DNA from: Novosphingobium sp. MD-1
GTDB taxonomy: Bacteria; Pseudomonadota; Alphaproteobacteria; Sphingomonadales; Sphingomonadaceae
NCBI RefSeq assembly: GCF_001014975.1
Contig: NZ_BBXA01000018.1
Location: 1 to 57,103 of the forward strand
Direction: 5' to 3'
Length of the DNA stretch: 57,103 bases
Under the pieces are notes generated by a model. That model was not told the origin of the DNA. It was given only the letters and a program-made list of their open reading frames with translations, and searched no databases. A program made the translations under genes and the position numbers. Every line of letters begins with the position of its first letter. Position 1 is the first letter of the stretch. Below are positions 54,607-57,103 of the stretch, piece by piece.

Positions 54607-55815
54607 ATGAAACGGACGACAGGCCAGGACCGCTCGATCACCGCCAAGTGGCGCCCCGCAACCCGCGCCGTGCGCGCTGGCACCTGGCGTTCGGAGATGG
54701 GCGAGACGTCGGAAGCGTTGTTCCTGACATCAGGCTACAGCTACGACGATGCCGCCACGGTTGCCGCGCGCTTCGCCGGCGAACAGCCGGGCATGACCTA
54801 TTCGCGCCTCCAGAACCCCACGGTGGCGATGCTGGAAGAACGCATCGCCATGCTGGAAGGCGCCGAAGCCTGCCGCGCGCAGGCCAGCGGCATGGCGGCG
54901 ATGACCGCAGCGCTGCTCTGCCAGCTTTCCGCCGGCGATCACATCGTCGCCGCCAAGGCCGCGTTCGGATCGTGCCGCTGGCTGGTGGACAGCCTGCTTC
55001 CGCGCTTTGGCGTGGAAGGCACGGTGATCGATTCCCGCGACAACGCGGCGTGGGAAGCAGCGATCCGCCCCAACACCAAGGTGTTCTTCTTCGAAACGCC
55101 GGCCAACCCGACGATGGACATCGTCGACATGGAATATGTCTGCGGGCTGGCGCGCGCGCATGGCATCACCACCGTGGTCGACAACGCCTTCACCACCAGC
55201 GCGCTGCAACGCCCGCTGGAATTCGGCGCGGATGTGGTCGCCTATTCCGCCACCAAGATGATGGACGGACAGGGCCGCGTACTGGCCGGCGCCGTGTGCG
55301 GTTCGGACGATTTCATCAACAACAAGCTGCTGCCGTTCCAACGCAACACCGGGCCGAACCTGGCGCCGTTCAACGCCTGGGTCGTGCTGAAAGGTCTGGA
55401 AACGCTGGACCTGCGCATCAACCGGCAGAGCGAGAACGCGCTGAAGGTCGGCCGGTTCGTGGAAAGCCGCGTGCCCACGATCCTCCACCCCGGCCTTGCC
55501 AGCCATCCCCAGCACGATCTGGCGATGAAGCAGATGTCGGCCTGTGGTTCGATCTTCTCGATCGTGCTCGATGGCGGGCGCCAACAGGCCCACGCGCTGC
55601 TGGATGCGCTGCAACTGATCGACATCTCCAACAACATCGGCGATTCGCGTTCGCTGATGTGCCACCCCGCCTCGACCACGCACTATTCGGTTTCCCCCGA
55701 AGCGCGCGAGGACATGGGCGTGACCGAGGGGATGCTGCGCCTGAACGTCGGCCTTGAAGATCCGGACGACCTGATCGAGGATCTGGATCAGGCGCTTACC
55801 CAAGCAGGACTCTGA
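54607..55815 (+). CDS. metZ: O-succinylhomoserine sulfhydrylase
   Basis: PLP enzyme of the Cys/Met gamma-family. It makes homocysteine directly from O-succinylhomoserine and sulfide. 402 aa. The PLP lysine is in YSATKMMDGQGRVLAG, and the phosphate site is QASGMAAMTAAL. YSRLQNPTV and HPASTTHYSVSPE, with the C-terminal LRLNVGLEDPDDLI, are usual. MetZ rather than MetB is supported by DGQGRVLAGAV after the lysine; acetyl versus succinyl donor cannot be proved from sequence. Confidence 0.92.
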   Translation: MKRTTGQDRSITAKWRPATRAVRAGTWRSEMGETSEALFLTSGYSYDDAATVAARFAGEQPGMTYSRLQNPTVAMLEERIAMLEGAEACRAQASGMAAMTAALLCQLSAGDHIVAAKAAFGSCRWLVDSLLPRFGVEGTVIDSRDNAAWEAAIRPNTKVFFFETPANPTMDIVDMEYVCGLARAHGITTVVDNAFTTSALQRPLEFGADVVAYSATKMMDGQGRVLAGAVCGSDDFINNKLLPFQRNTGPNLAPFNAWVVLKGLETLDLRINRQSENALKVGRFVESRVPTILHPGLASHPQHDLAMKQMSACGSIFSIVLDGGRQQAHALLDALQLIDISNNIGDSRSLMCHPASTTHYSVSPEAREDMGVTEGMLRLNVGLEDPDDLIEDLDQALTQAGL

Positions 55816-55921
55816 GGGCCGGCCTCTGGCACCGGGAACACATCCCCGTTGCATCCGTTCGTGGACAGTCGGGCAAAACCCCGGCTAGTTTGGTCCCGAA
55901 CGGGCAGCGGGGAGCAGTCGA

Positions 55922-57103
55922 TTGCTGGCGGAAGAGCATCTTTCCGCGATCATCCAGTCGTCGGATGACGCCATTATCAGCAAGCAGCTCGACGGCACGG
56001 TCATAAGCTGGAATCCGGCCGCAACGCGAATCTTCGGGTACGAAGAAGCGGAAATGGTCGGCCAGTCCATCCGCCGTCTGATTCCGGCCGATCGCCAGGG
56101 CGAGGAAGACGCGATCATCGGCCGCATCCAGCGCGGAGAGCGCGTGCGGCACTTCGAAACGATCCGGCTGCGCAAGGATGGCACGCCCATCCGCGTTTCG
56201 TTGACGATTTCGCCCGTGCTCGATGCCGAAGGCCGGATTGTCGGCGCGAGCAAGATCGCGCGCGACGTGACCGACCAGTTCGCCGCCGCCGAAGCGCTCA
56301 AGGAAGGCGAGCGCCGCTTCCGCATGCTGGCGGACAACATTTCGCAACTGGCGTGGATCGCGGCGCCCGATGGCGGGCTGAACTGGTACAACCGCCGATG
56401 GTACGACTACACCGGCACCCGGTTCGAGGACATGCAGGGCTGGGGGTGGGCTGCTGTCCAGCACCCCGATCATCTTGAACGTGTCCGTGAAAAGTTCGCA
56501 CGGCACATCGCCGCCGGGCGCGAATGGGAAGACACGTTTCCCCTGCGCGGGCGTGACGGCAGCTATCGCTGGTTCCTTTCGCGCGCGAAGCCGATCCGGG
56601 ATGAGCGCGGCGTGATCCTGGCGTGGTTCGGTACCAACACCGACGTGACCGAACTGCTCGACAAGGAAGAGCAGATCCGCATCCTGCTGATGGAAGTGAA
56701 TCACCGCTCCAAGAACATGCTGGCGGTGGTGCAGGCGCTTGCCCGGCGATCGGGCAACGTCGATCCAGTGTTTCTCCAGCGCTTCGAACAGCGGCTGGCC
56801 AGCATGTCCGCCAATCAGGACTTGCTGGTGCGCCGCGGCTGGGCGACGATTCCGATGGGCGAACTGGCCGACGCCCAGCTCGCCATTCTCGATGGCGAGA
56901 GCCGCAGCCACGTTTCCACGGACGGCCCGCACATCGACCTTGCCCCGCGCGCGGCCGAAGTTATCGGCATGGCGCTGCACGAACTGGCCACCAATGCGAT
57001 CAAGTACGGCGCGCTTTCCCTGTCCGGCGGAAGCGTCAACCTGGCGTGGCGCGAAGCGGACGGCAGGTTTGTGGTGGAGTGGCGGGAACGGGGCGGCCCC
57101 GCC
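55922..57103 (+). CDS. PAS-PAS HWE-family sensor histidine kinase, 3' truncated
   Basis: 394 codons read to the window edge. The start is TTG 55922 with GGGGAG 7 nt upstream; an in-frame TAG at 55886 limits the 5' end and there is no ATG. PAS 1 (about 6-112): AIIQSSDDAIISKQLDG, SWNPAATRIFGYEEAEMVG. PAS 2 with PAC (about 126-245): MLADNISQLAWIA, GWGWAAVQHPDH. The kinase part has the phospho-His in MEVNHRSKNML, ALHELATNAIKYGALS and EWRERGGP, the HWE marks. The end, and a possible partner regulator, lie beyond the window. Confidence 0.9.
   Translation, partial: MLAEEHLSAIIQSSDDAIISKQLDGTVISWNPAATRIFGYEEAEMVGQSIRRLIPADRQGEEDAIIGRIQRGERVRHFETIRLRKDGTPIRVSLTISPVLDAEGRIVGASKIARDVTDQFAAAEALKEGERRFRMLADNISQLAWIAAPDGGLNWYNRRWYDYTGTRFEDMQGWGWAAVQHPDHLERVREKFARHIAAGREWEDTFPLRGRDGSYRWFLSRAKPIRDERGVILAWFGTNTDVTELLDKEEQIRILLMEVNHRSKNMLAVVQALARRSGNVDPVFLQRFEQRLASMSANQDLLVRRGWATIPMGELADAQLAILDGESRSHVSTDGPHIDLAPRAAEVIGMALHELATNAIKYGALSLSGGSVNLAWREADGRFVVEWRERGGPA

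Overview
The window reads as a chromosomal segment of a GC-rich alphaproteobacterium. Gene content and order fit the Sphingomonadales best (Novosphingobium or Sphingobium-like); this is inferred from synteny and protein style, not from a database search. Supporting signs are the aa3 oxidase cluster with SURF1 and DUF983, a TonB-dependent receptor, HisZ, a DUF3617 lipoprotein, the Anbu/ATP-grasp/alpha-E/transglutaminase operon, an alphaproteobacterial-type SOS box (GAAC-N7-GAAC) before uvrB and a serC-leader-like RNA. I see no rRNA, tRNA, CRISPR array, insertion sequence or prophage. The large number of long antisense open frames is a by-product of high GC.

Layout. 1-3.5 kb: a lipoprotein, then on the minus strand folB, a FolM/pteridine-reductase-like SDR, moaA, moaD and moaE (pterin and molybdopterin chemistry). 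3.7-13.5 kb, minus strand: ctaC and ctaD with a terminator, a secreted FG-GAP-like protein, ctaB, a small membrane protein, ctaG, ctaE, DUF983, SURF1, thrC and an RlmI-like methyltransferase. 13.8-20.4 kb, plus strand: pyrE, pdxJ, a small membrane protein, acpS, lepB, an AI-2E-family permease, DUF3089, ruvX and two hot-dog thioesterases, most of them overlapping. 20.4-24.2 kb, minus strand: argH, an LptM-like lipoprotein, lysA and a truncated CysG. 24.2-30 kb: a TlpA-like lipoprotein, a ModE HTH protein, a di-heme peroxidase with a secreted partner, a divergent TonB receptor and a winged-helix regulator.

30-39 kb: an L,D-transpeptidase, purA, a secreted esterase, an MscS channel, an ASCH-like gene, hisZ, then serA and serC separated and flanked by palindromic repeats. 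39-41.2 kb: two cell-wall-type exported proteins and an orphan FixJ-type regulator with a degenerate receiver. 41.4-45.6 kb: the Anbu operon. 45.8-57.1 kb: a solitary molybdopterin oxidoreductase, an alpha/beta hydrolase, a DUF3617 lipoprotein, uvrB with its SOS box, a HigBA-type toxin-antitoxin pair, a lipoprotein, a GT39 mannosyltransferase, metZ preceded by a possible pseudoknot riboswitch, and the first 394 codons of an HWE-family PAS histidine kinase that runs off the window.

Most of the window is housekeeping metabolism: respiration and its assembly, synthesis of Lys, Arg, Ser, Thr, Met and His, purines, pyrimidines and the cofactors B6, Moco and folate. The best candidates for new biology are the H-type pseudoknot that would hide the metZ ribosome-binding site, the peroxidase/unknown secreted protein/TonB receptor/regulator group, and the Anbu operon. 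Anbu operons are predicted in the literature to make or process a peptide-like product, but their substrate is unknown.
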